DNA of 64,000 nt from contig NOWV01000012.1 of the NCBI GenBank assembly GCA_003344405.1, positions 682,001-746,000 of the forward strand, read 5' to 3'. The position numbers and the translations under genes are program-made. The notes below the pieces were generated by a model. It saw only the letters and a list, made by a program, of their open reading frames with translations. It did not search any database and was not told the DNA's origin. Shown piece after piece: positions 45,429-56,595 of the stretch (the stretch's first letter is position 1; every line of letters begins with the position of its first letter). The stretch comes from Trichoplax sp. H2. Taxonomy: Eukaryota > Placozoa > Uniplacotomia > Trichoplacea.

Positions 45429-48400
45429 ATGAATTTGAATCATGCCGATATCATGAAATTGGATACCAATTTCTCACAAATTGATTTAAGCGGTAAGCTA
45501 TTAATTAAGGCACGCTTGGGTGAAGATGTACGCATGTTTCCAATTCATAATGAGGATATTACCTATGATGAATTGCTACTGATGATGCAGCGCGTCTTTC
45601 GTGGTAAACTGGGCACATCGGATGAAGTTGTCATCAAATATCGTGATGAAGGTGAGTCATCGCTAGACGATGGATGCTGTTGATTTACTCCAATTTCAAT
45701 CAGTTTTCCTTGTAGAAATAAGACTACTGGTAGTGAGTACGAGGAGCATTTGTCCTTGGCTTTGATTGCAGTATTGGACAATGACTAGCCAATACAATCT
45801 TTCTGACTTTGAAATATTTCATGCTGATCAAACCCGTTGACACCGATCGACCAAAATAACACCAGATATCCAACCTATATTGAAAACGTACTTAGTAGTA
45901 TTTGTCGTTGGCTTTCTTTGGACGATGAGTAGCCAATACCATCTTTCTGACTTTGAAATGTTTCATGCTGATCAACCATGATGTCATCTTTAACTTGTTA
46001 ATCTGTTGATACCGATCGACCAGGAGAAGGGAATGTATCCAACCCATATTGAAAATGTATTTAGTAGCATTTGTCTCTGGCTTTCTTTGGACGATGAGTA
46101 GCCAATACAATCTCTCTGACTTTGAAATATTTCATGCTGATCAACCATGATGTCATCTTTAACTTATTAACCCGTTGATACCGATCGACCAGAAGAAGGA
46201 GAGATATCCAACCTATATTGAAAAACGTACTTAGATTGATAATCACTTGTCTTCCAAATGCTTACAATTATTCCACGCTAAAAAACCAGAATGGACGACC
46301 TAGTAACTGCTGAAATAATAAAAAATATCTTGCATCGTAAGCGTACACCGATTACCTTCATCACTGTAAGCATCAAGTAATCAAGCTTATTTCATGATCA
46401 CAATGAAGAATCATTATCATACAATCAACTTAGATCAAAAGTTATCCATGGTGATTTGTGATTCGTCAATATCATCCATGATCCATGATGGATGATATTG
46501 ACTGAAAGATAAATCATAATTAAGCTTATGGTAGTGCATCAAATATATGAAGCGTGAGTTCACGTATCGTATTATTAATGAAAGAAAGAATACGGTAATA
46601 AATTGAGTGCTGCTATCGTGGTAACGCTCGTTTATGAAATATAGCAGTTTATTAGGACAGTTGAATAGATACTTAAAGATCAATGTATAGACAGTACGTT
46701 TACTATTGTAAGCAATCGTAGACAGAAAGTTGACTTTAAATGCTAAAGGGATACTAAATATTAGGTTGACTACAAATTGAATCAGCTTTCACCCAACTAA
46801 GATGATTCTGTAGTGTATATATATAATTATTGATTATCCCCATTTTGATTACTGTCCTGTCTCTAAGTAGCACTAAATATACACATAAGCTATACAATTT
46901 CTTCAAAAATAGCACTGATACTAGCATGGTACTATTTGGTTGCAGCAAGATAATGTTGAAGATAATGGTCACTACTCCACTAAAGTTACAAGATGTCTCA
47001 CGACAAGTTCTACGGGGTATAGTCCTGTAGGGTTGATAGCGTTGTAGATCATCGAACAGATGAGCTTTTACTACCCTTTCAGACAATTGAATTACAGCTA
47101 TGAAATCACGAAAGACCAAGCGATTGCCAGATGCTGCAAATTTGTAATTCTAATTCCGATTTCGGATATTTTTGACCTTACTAACCCTTAGAGCTCGATT
47201 ACATACTGTTAATATACTGTAGTGTATCTCTAACTGGTTAGATAACATGTACTACGACTTCGATATAGTTTGACATTGAAAAGTTGATGATTTACTGTAT
47301 GGTTAAGGGGCCTGAATACTATATTAATGGATGTATATTGGAGTCAGTTACAAAGTTTCGGCATTACAGTACTGTATTACTCTATAACGTTATAATGATG
47401 TCCTATTTTCAGGTAATAACTCTATGAGATAGGATATGAATTAAAAATGATAGACAATGTATTGCGACTAGGCAGAAGCACGCTTTTAACAGGATACTGC
47501 ATGAATGAAACGGAAAATTAATGTTAATAGTTTCGATTATAATTTTATTAAGAAAGGAGTAATACGAGTATAATACAGTTTATTCGTATATTCATACATT
47601 TCAGTATATATACAATATACCTGGCTACTTATACTGTAAATCAATTTCATTGGTTGTAATGATGGGTTATTATTACTAATGACATCTTGTCAAGCGGTGT
47701 GACATTATGCCGTAACAGAAGCTAATTTAGTCGCATCATATTTCGATTTCATGCTTTTGCAAAATAAATACTGTCTGCCTTGCTAATCAATCAATATTTA
47801 TCCTTATTTATAGATGGTGATTTAATTACCATTTTTGATAGTTCAGACTTATCCTTTGCTAAGCAGTACAGCAAACGTGTTCTTAAAGTCACTCTCTTTG
47901 GTAAGTAGACTTGCCTGTTCTTTCTGGAGATATTGATCTACTGTACGTTTCAAAATTTACAGCTTAATACAAAATATAAATATTGTATAGTAGTGGTATT
48001 CTACTTATACTATTTTGTTGTACTAGAGTATTAACTAATTAGAACCTGTTCTGTATTGTTGTAAACACAACTTAACTGGATATTTAGAGCGCTTGACTAA
48101 CTGCAGTATGAAATTGAATAATTTATTAATTTCTTATTATCTCTATACAACAGTTAATGGTAAACCAAGACCTTTAGAAAGTGATACTGTTAAGTATTTA
48201 AAAAAAGAACTATCTCAGGTCAGAGATACAGTAAACAAACTATTGGATAAACTGGACACATTGGATACGGTAAAAAGAGCCGGTGGCTTTGGTAAAAAGC
48301 AAGAGGAAGAGAATAACGTCGATAGCAAAATTATAAAAGGTATTTTCAGTTGGCTATAGACGTGTATACTATTTTGATTGAATTAGCGGTTAATCCTCTG

Positions 48401-49231
48401 TATTAAAATTAGCGAGTATGATACAAAGTCTTACAACTCTATATTGGCTTCGATTATAGTTATTATATCATTGAAGTCAGTTATGTCAGCCATTTTCCAA
48501 GCTAATAAAATATTTGTGACATTTATGTTGATAATATTACAGCTGAAAGTTCCAACGCAAACACTAAATCGCAAACTCAGCCTGTTAACACAAACGTTAC
48601 TCAAACCGCCATGTTCGATCCATTGAGAGCAAACAGCAACGAAAATTTAGAAAAAAATCAAGCGTCTGGAAGAGGATCAACATTTTCTATGTGTTAGTAA
48701 ACAATATTATTCATAAATTAATAATTTTATTCTAAATGATTGATATCGCTCTTTAAATAACTTTAGCTTCAGCAAGTAGCACTGCTCAAACTGGAATAAC
48801 AACGCAGGTAAATTCTAGTAGTGCACCTATTCAAACTCAGACATATGCGTCGTTACCACAGTCCCAGCAAAATGATAAACTATAATCAATACCCAACGTC
48901 TCAGCAACAGCCCCCAGTACAAAATTTGTCATCTTACAGCGGTGTTCAACAACAGCCACCACAATCTAAGCAACCAGTTTACGGTAATACTGATGCTGCA
49001 AAACAGGCGACCACAGGTACTTCTCAGCCCAATGCATCTTACGCGATGGTTTATCCTAATCCGAACTTTCAAAATACTGATGCCGTCTATAATGCACCTG
49101 GACAACAACCGCCACCAGGGCAACAACCACCGCCGGCACAGGGACAACAACAACCGTATGGCACTTATTACAATCAGCAACCATCTCAAGGTGTACAATA
49201 CGATTATGGTTTCACGGGATACCAGAAGTGA
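45429..49231 (+). CDS. TFG: TFG orthologue (PB1, coiled coil, P/Q-rich tail)
   Basis: TFG organises COPII carriers at ER exit sites. Exon 45429-45651 encodes a PB1 domain ([34 protein letters not shown], then [10 protein letters not shown]); exon 47814-47900 continues it ([15 protein letters not shown]); exon 48154-48339 carries [10 protein letters not shown] and the coiled coil [22 protein letters not shown]. Exon 48543 to about 48690 is Ser/Asn-rich with MFDPLRAN, like MSAFDPL in vertebrates. The end is a Pro/Gln/Tyr-rich prion-like tail finishing TGYQK at 49231. The join into the tail is unresolved: the exon starting 48767 reads well for 30 codons, then stops at CTATAA near 48886, while the tail is in another frame. 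Either the exon uses acceptor 48862 or there is a one-base frameshift near 48870. Domain calls are secure. Confidence 0.92.
45760..46240. repeat. Three-copy tandem repeat in TFG intron 1
   Basis: Copies start near 45765, 45905 and 46072, marked by AGCCAATAC, TTTCTGACTTTGAAAT, TTTCATGCTGATCAA, CCGATCGACCA and ATATCCAACC. The unit is about 145-170 bp. Minus-strand frames at 45892-46110 and 46061-46246 are repeat products and resemble each other for that reason. Confidence 0.85.
46465..46502. repeat. 15-bp inverted repeat (hairpin)
   Basis: Arms GTCAATATCATCCAT and ATGGATGATATTGAC are perfect complements around an 8-base loop, GATCCATG. In RNA this would be a stable stem within the TFG intron. 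Confidence 0.8.
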
Positions 49232-50066
49232 TTAATACAATTCAAATTCTGGGTGTTCCTGATAAGTTTTAAGTTGAATTAAATGACTAGAGGAACGTAT
49301 AATGATATTAAGATTGTATGCCGTAAAATGTATGTATCGATCTCATATTTAAAAGCCTTCTTTGACTTCGCATCGAATTACGATCTGAGGCTAGACTTGA
49401 TCAAAAAGTCTCAATTACTTCACATATCAGAACATCATTACTATAGCAATTTCTATTGAGGCTTAATTACTATTAATATCTAGATGTTTTAGATTAATAT
49501 CTGTATCGTGAATTGACTGTACTATTTTCAACTGCATTGTAGGTTTAGTACTAATTATTTTTAATAACTCCTTATTATCGGCGTAAATTAATTGATGTTA
49601 TCCTTAAAATGAGTGCACCATGCTACTTTGATGTTTGGTGGGTGAATTGTAGTTCTATGTCTATCTCTGACGCTATTAAGCAATAGTATTTAGCCCTTTA
49701 GATTATGCTAGAATATGCCTAGACTACTAATAGTAGTCATTTCCTTCTTTGGTTTGCATTATAGTCGAGTTGTATCGATAATGAATGTATATGTCTATTT
49801 ACATACGTATGGTAGAAGGCATTAACGTAAAATGATATCGTATTTTTTACCTGTAGTCTATTGATAAGCTGCGAAGAATCAATGCATGAAAATTTCGAAA
49901 ATTTAACATTTAAATACCATTATATCTCTCAATCTTAGATTTTTATTGTATCTACAGACTATGTACGTAAATATAAGCTCATATGCATTTATTAACAAAA
50001 ACAGAGATAATGATACTCAATTCAAACTTAGCATTCGTGATGCAATAAAAATTTTCTTAAATAAAT
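49232..50066. other. Convergent intergenic TFG/FAAP100
   Basis: About 835 bp between two stop codons of converging genes; presumed 3' UTRs, AT-rich, nothing else seen. Confidence 0.65.
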
Positions 50067-53000
50067 TTATATCTCGGAAGCAACTATAGTTGTGATATTT
50101 CCGATTTTGATTTGCAAATCTGTGATACAAGACATTACTGACAAAAGCTTTGTTGACTGTAAAAGCTCTTCTTCTATGCTTGATAAATAATTTAGACGAC
50201 AAACTTGGTCTCGAATGTTATGAAGGTCGGCTTGTAACATCTATAAATAGTGGAAACAATGTAACGGTTAAAAAATTTTCAATAGGAAAATTGATTGGGT
50301 AGGTAGACTAATCACAACAATTTTAAAAACGGCAGCTCGTGACCTATAATAATTTCAATATGCGTGTATTGTACATGTTACTTTCTTGACTTTATACGAT
50401 TGCAAAAGTTAGAAGTTATAGCAGTACATTATCAGTACATAAGCCTTAAATCATACCCGTCGGTTAAACTTGGTAATTTCCGTCGATAGCGTAAATGGCT
50501 TCTGAAATGAAGCTCGTAAAATTTCCTAAGTAGAATAGCACATCTTAGAGAAAAGTTTATATTCCTTTCGATGACATTAGCGTATGACATATTGGAAGAT
50601 ATTTTATTAAAATATACCTGCAATCTTCTTGAAATAGCACAGTAAACAGATAATAAAGTAGGTACAGACATGGATGAGATATGAAGAGTTATACTTGAAA
50701 TAACTTGACTATTATTTCCACGATTTTCTTCATCGCTAGGAATTTCTGAATTGGATTTCTCTAATATTATTCTATTTCATTATGATTTAAAATTATAGAA
50801 CCAAAAAAAGAAATTTCTTCAATTTGATCATCAATATTATAGGTTAATAATAATATTAATGAATATTCTAAATCACTACAACCTACTGTACCTTATTGCA
50901 ACTTGTAATTCATCAAAGAATACTAAGGATATTTCATTCGCTTCTTGATCATAGTGATTTATACAATCAGAATTCTTATTTAATATATTATGAAGAATTT
51001 GATCACGAAATGTAGGCAAATCCACAGGTTCATTTGTTATTAATTTGATTTGTAGACTTATATTTTTCCATTCTACTTGATTGGTAATATTACTTTCGGA
51101 AACATTCGGCACTGGATTATAATTCTTTTTATCATAAAGAATCCGTTTCAGTAACATCATAGTTCCTTCAAAGTTCATAGAAATTGGTATAAGATCATAC
51201 ATGTTCATGCCTAATCGTTGGTGCATCAACTTTAAAGGTGGTTTTCTACCAATAAATGATCCAGTAACAAAGTATAAACTGTCAATAATGCGTTGAGATA
51301 TAGTGATACACGAAGAAAGCTTCAGCATTTTATGACTTCCCTTCTTTAAAAATTGGGATGAATCTCCTCCATTTGAGGTTACTGAAGAGTTTAAGCATAG
51401 CAAACACTCCACTGTCAATGTAAATAGGATATTAAAGTTAATTTCAGAATATCCAGATAAGGTGATAACATTCCCAAGTAAACGCTTGAACGGTATATTG
51501 AATGTCATTCGCGTAGGAGGTCGATCTCGTAAAGGGTACGAAAAGGATGCGATGTCTTTACATAACTTGCCTGATCGGTGCGTATAACCAGAAACAAGAA
51601 CGAGTAGAGAGTAGCTAGAGTTTATCAAACCGATATCGTCTATCATACGAATTACGAGTGTTCCACTCTGATTTGATAAACTATCAAAAGAATTATATTC
51701 AACGTGTATACCTATTTTGAGTTGGAAATCGTTTAACTGCTTGCATCTGTTGATCCTATGATATTGATAAGCAATATTGTTAAAGAACTTGATTCTATTA
51801 TTACAAGCTGATATTGCAGACACTAATTCTGTCTTTAAATTATTTAGATTTGTCAGCTGATTTAGTCTTTTCGAAATTTCCAATTGAGGATTTAAATCGC
51901 TTTTTTCCAAATTGCTTTTCTTCATAAATATAGACAAGCCAAATTTTATTATCTGTCCAGTAGACTTGATTGCTACAAAACCAACGTCTTTTTCATTTTC
52001 ACATATGAAAGGTAGTATGGAGAGAATATGATCAATTCTTTCACTGACTGGATGTAGTACCTGAGGCAGCACTGGTAAGGAATCCAATTGATTCTTAAAT
52101 TTTTCTGCATCCTCATCAGTGTTATCTGATTTATTACTTTCATTATGAGATATAGCTGCGATTGATAAATAGTAAATTATTTTTTATTAGTTACATTAAT
52201 TTCAAAATGTTAATGCAATATATGTGGGATATATCTGAAATCGAAATTATGCACAATTACTTTTTAAATAGTTGCAGGTAGTACTACATTATAGCAGCCA
52301 ATATTGAATTATGAAAATGTCACTAATTCAAGTAATATTAACGAAGCCCGAATTTATTGATAAAGTTTCATTACTTTCTATCGAGCTTAATGCTTGTACG
52401 AATATTCTGTTTCCCTCACCTGTAGTTTCTGTATTACTATTAAATCGAACAAGACGAAGATCATTTGTAGAAGCATACAGTAGCGAGCTAGTACCATGTT
52501 CATCTTGAAATAAGCATTGCGAAGTTACTGGACCAAAGAGATTATACTGCCTAAATACAAGGCCAATCGTATCATTGCCAATTATACCACGGCATGCAAT
52601 TATTAACTTTCCTTGAATACCCAGTAAAAGTATTGCATTATTGACCACACTCTGATTACCGTTAACATTTGTGATCGGAATTCGAACAGACGTAATCGCT
52701 TTTGGTTCCTCACACAAATCATAAAAGATTTCTGCTGTCTTTGGAAAATTTTGCATGTTGCATGAGTATATACGAATCTTACCATCAATACTACCGTACA
52801 TAAAACCGTACGATTTGGCCAACATCGCGTCTAAGCCGAAAATATTGATAAATAGGCTTCGATCAATTTTGCAATTAATACAATTTCCATAGCACATTTC
52901 CTTAAAATCTGATGGATAGAAACTTTGTACAACTAAATCTGTTGCTGAATTTTCATCTTTCTTACTATTATCAATCAGTTCAGTATCAGTTATAAATTGT

Positions 53001-54524
53001 AAATAAACGGAATTTTTTTCCATGGAAGGCATTATCTGGAAAATTTTTAGCAAATATGGATTGGTGATTGCACCATAAGTAGCCCAATATTGATGGAAAA
53101 ATATTGTATTTACGGAGCAATTCGTAGACAATATAATTTTAGCATCCAACTCTGCTACTGTTAAAATTTTGATATTGTCATTTCTTTGATGTTCTTTAGG
53201 AAGTCCTGTAGAATCCCATTGTACGGGATGATGATAGCGTGCAATAGGATTGTGTTGTCCATCATTGTTGGCATCCATATCTGTTCTTTTCCTATAATTG
53301 AGTTAATTTAATAAGTAAGGGTACCGGTATGCATTGTAAAAGATCAATTGGGTCATTATATCAATATGAGTTTCCCAAGAGAAGAAAGATACCTTTTGCC
53401 AGCATTATCTATTTTATCCATTAGGATATCATAGCTGATCGACCAAAGCTTTCCGTTGGTATCATTAACCAGAAGTACTTGTAGCCCTGTATTGAGTATA
53501 CTGAATGCTTGGATGACATCAGGAAATTTGCAAATTAGCTATAGAAAGTAATAGGAGTTTGAGGTTAAAGTCTCGAATAAGACTTTGTAGTAAGTTAGAG
53601 TAACCTACCATGCCAGCTTGTAAAATATCAAACAATTTACATTACAGTGTCATTTTTTAACTTAAAAATATAGTAGGCCGATGCAAGCTTCCTCTACATG
53701 CTGCCTGTATATGATAGTATAGCCCCAAGTAGATTAAAGATATTTAATATACTGGTATTTAGATACAAATTAAGATTGCAGGAAGGATCAACTATTTCCA
53801 TTTTAGCCTTTAGCTATTGTATATTAAACTAAATTAAATAGCCAATAACTTCTTCAACGTTTCGTTAGTTTTTAGCAGCATTATTTGAAATATCATTTTT
53901 AAGATTGATGTTATCCACTGCTCTAGCGTCGATGACAGTTGATTAATTTGCTATATTTGTAATGATGATAATATCATTGCTACAGATTAGTAAGATAGGT
54001 TATTGCATCGACATATCTTGATCTTAAAAGAATTAATTAACCGCCTTATAGCCAAGTTATAGGCGATTTTCGTTATGCACTATTCAAGAACTAAATACTG
54101 TTCAGTAGCATCGTAGTCTCTTTAGTGAGCGTGGTTCAATCATAACCGATATTGAGTTACTACAAGCATGAGTATGCATACATAGAGTATAGGTAAACAT
54201 CGGTGAAAGCAAATATGAATCAGCCATGATTGAAAGTGTTTGCGACTTACTGAATAACACTACACCAATCGATTTTGACTATTGATAACTTAATACTGTT
54301 ATAGATATATATTGATAAATTTATACAAATAGTATTTTATAAAATATCAAGCTCACCAAAAGTTGCGTCGGTGTGCCAATGTATAAGCTATCGTTAACGT
54401 TGATGATCAATAAAGCTTGATGGTATTTCTCATCCTTTACAGACGACGCTTTAATTACGTCATTATGTGATACAGGCGCTAATGACCATTTAAAAGTTTC
54501 AATCCTCTTTGGAGATACATTCAT
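50067..54524 (-). CDS. FAAP100: FAAP100 orthologue, Fanconi anaemia core complex subunit
   Basis: FAAP100 joins FANCB and FANCL in the catalytic module of the FA core complex, which ubiquitinates FANCD2-FANCI at interstrand crosslinks. Seven exons: 54357-54524, 53393-53538, 52420-53291, 50892-52155, 50618-50771, 50457-50525, 50067-50240; 948 aa against 881 in human. Similarity is low but colinear: GLDAMLAKSYGF (human FGVDAALL), YASTNDLRLVRF (YHSTPSDLCVVDL), AIKSTGQIIKFGLS (ALSAKGRLMTCSL), a helical stretch after it, HVEYNS (CVLENSS), SSITLHISSMSVPTLLSVYC (the human VQSPSLADMCRAHH region), and ADLHNIRDQVC (VQALRDRLC). The N-terminal half looks like the beta-propeller and the C-terminus is helical. 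ATG 54524 is the first Met of the first exon found; an additional upstream exon is possible. Identification rests on order and spacing of weak matches. Confidence 0.78.
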
Positions 54525-56595
54525 GATAGAAGCATATCACGACTACGATACAGTATTGAGTAATTTGAGTTGCATTGCAAGGCGTATGGAAGTATTAATA
54601 AATGTAGTGTTGTTGATGCAATGAAAAGAAAAACAGTTTTCGTTTTCATACAAATTGTTCATTAATGAACGAAGCAGGCTGAGGTCAGTTAGCTCCCGTG
54701 AGAGTAAACTAGGCGAAGTAGGCTAACCAATTCCAATATCAATTATTGTTGAGGTAAACGATATCATGTGTTTGCATCTTTATATTAGTGTCGACTATTG
54801 GATCGATAGAAGATTGCAGTTGGATGGGGTTTGTAAATTATGGTATGCAAGAATGAATTGATCCAATGCAGACTTGCTGTTAGTTGAAAGGAAAAGCAGA
54901 GAAGGTGAATTCAGTTGTTCTGAAGATGAGGTAAATTGAATGGATACTTTTGCCTTTGCATCAAAAATTATGAAGTGGATCTGAAATAATATCACCTGTC
55001 ATCAAAATGAAGTGTAGTAAAAAGATAAAGTTAAATTAGCAAGCGTCTTAATTTTAGTATAATTTTATAGTGGAAAGAGAGACCAGCGACTTGTTGATTT
55101 CGATGCAAGCGCAAGTAGGAGATAGTACACATTCACATTTGGAGCGAGTAGAATCTCGTTCATTTATAGCCGTTACTTACTGCGTATTGCAGACTCTAAC
55201 AACACTAGACTGTATAATATCGGATTCTCTTGAGTGGACGCTATCAAAACTGCTCCATAATTGATCGATCCATCACTTTCTCCAGCCTGGGTTAACTCGA
55301 TATGTGGCCATTTTGCGACTTGCTGGCACAGACAGCTGGACATCAAGACAAGATTTGACCTTGAGGCACGATTGGCGATTTTCTTTTCATTTGGCTACAG
55401 TACAATGCACTGTGTCAGGTAGTCTTGGACTGTAGTAGAGGTACTGTACAAGGCTCACGTACACTCTACTTGCAGTACTGTGTTGGATCACTCTCGTTCT
55501 AGTGTAATCTCTAGAGTTCTATCGGGGGTACGCGTAGCGATATAGTGTCCAGTATGGCATGCTCAAGGGTAGCTTAAAGCCATTTCTAATACTGTCCACG
55601 TTGTCATGTGGGCTTGCCTATACTGTAAACTCTGTCCATAGCGAATGTATGCGTAGTTAAACTAAATTCGCCTACAGTGCAGAGGATAGCCTATTCCTAT
55701 ACGAAAACCGAAGCCGATCTTGTCATCTATACTCGTTCTAGGCTGAAATAGTCTACCATGAGATAGTACCCAGATCAGATTCGTCACTTTCTTTAGCCTG
55801 GGTCAACTCGATGTGTGGCCATTTTGCGACTTGCTGGCGCAGACAGCTGGACATCAAGACAAGATTTGACCTTGAGGCACGATTGGCGATTTTCTTTTCA
55901 TTTGGCTACAGTACAATACACTGTGTTTGGTAGTCTTGGACTGTAGTAAAGGTACTGTACACTGTACAAGGCTCACGTACACTCTACTTGCAGTACTGTA
56001 TTGGAATACTATCGTTTCTAGTGTAATCTCTAGAGTTCTATCGGGGGTACGCGTAGTGATATAGTGTCTAGTATGGCATGCTCAAGGGTAGCTTAAAGCC
56101 ATTTCTAATACTGTCCACGTTGTCATGTCGGCTTGCCTATACTGTAAACTCTGTCCATAGCGAATGTATGCGTAGTTAAACTAAATTCGCCTACAGTGCA
56201 GAGGATAGCCTATTCCTATACGAAAACCCGAAGCCAAACTTATCGTCTATACTCGTTCTAGGCTGAAATAGTCTACCATGAGATAGTACCCTATGGAGAG
56301 TCCAGTGCTGACTATCCCGGCCAGAAACCATCCGTTGCTCTAGCTTGGAGATGGCTGCTGCTGTGGAGATTTGCACTGCAAATTGAGACGATTAATCTAC
56401 TCATCGACGAGCTTGGTTGGCAATTGATTGCTTTTTAAAGCTTCTTAAGACAGAATTGGAACTGATTGTGTTGCTCAATACAACTTGTACTCAAACTACG
56501 TTGTTCAGATCAATGTAGAATAGAGTGTTAGCGTTGATGTTGCGCGTATTCTTGCTGATCAATAACGATCTAATGTGTTGACTACAAGATCAACT
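54525..56595. promoter_or_regulatory. Head-to-head FAAP100/TMEM39 interval with tandem duplication
   Basis: About 2.1 kb between the start codons of divergently transcribed genes. Roughly half is a 511-bp tandem duplication that includes GTAC palindromes. A minus-strand frame at 54795-54995 could be an extra 5' exon of FAAP100, but has no good donor. Confidence 0.55.
55274..56300. repeat. 511-bp tandem duplication
   Basis: Copy 1 about 55274-55784, copy 2 about 55785-56300. They share long near-identical stretches such as GTGGCCATTTTGCGACTTGC, GATTTGACCTTGAGGCACG and GGCATGCTCAAGGGTAGC, with scattered substitutions. Each copy carries TACTGTAC/GTACTGTAC words. Confidence 0.9.

Larger units (their letters stand above)
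45652..47813 (+). other. TFG intron 1 with tandem repeats
   Basis: A 2.2 kb intron. Its first 600 bp hold a three-copy repeat; the rest is AT-rich with a strong hairpin at 46465-46502. No internal exon supported. Confidence 0.7.

Noticed and set aside
45892-46246. Two similar minus-strand frames
   Set aside because: They arise from the tandem repeat in TFG intron 1.
48929-49198. Leu/Arg-rich minus-strand frame
   Set aside because: Antisense of the Gln/Pro-rich TFG tail, a common artefact.
54795-54995. Possible first exon of FAAP100
   Set aside because: Weak resemblance to the first propeller strands, but no usable in-frame donor before its stop.
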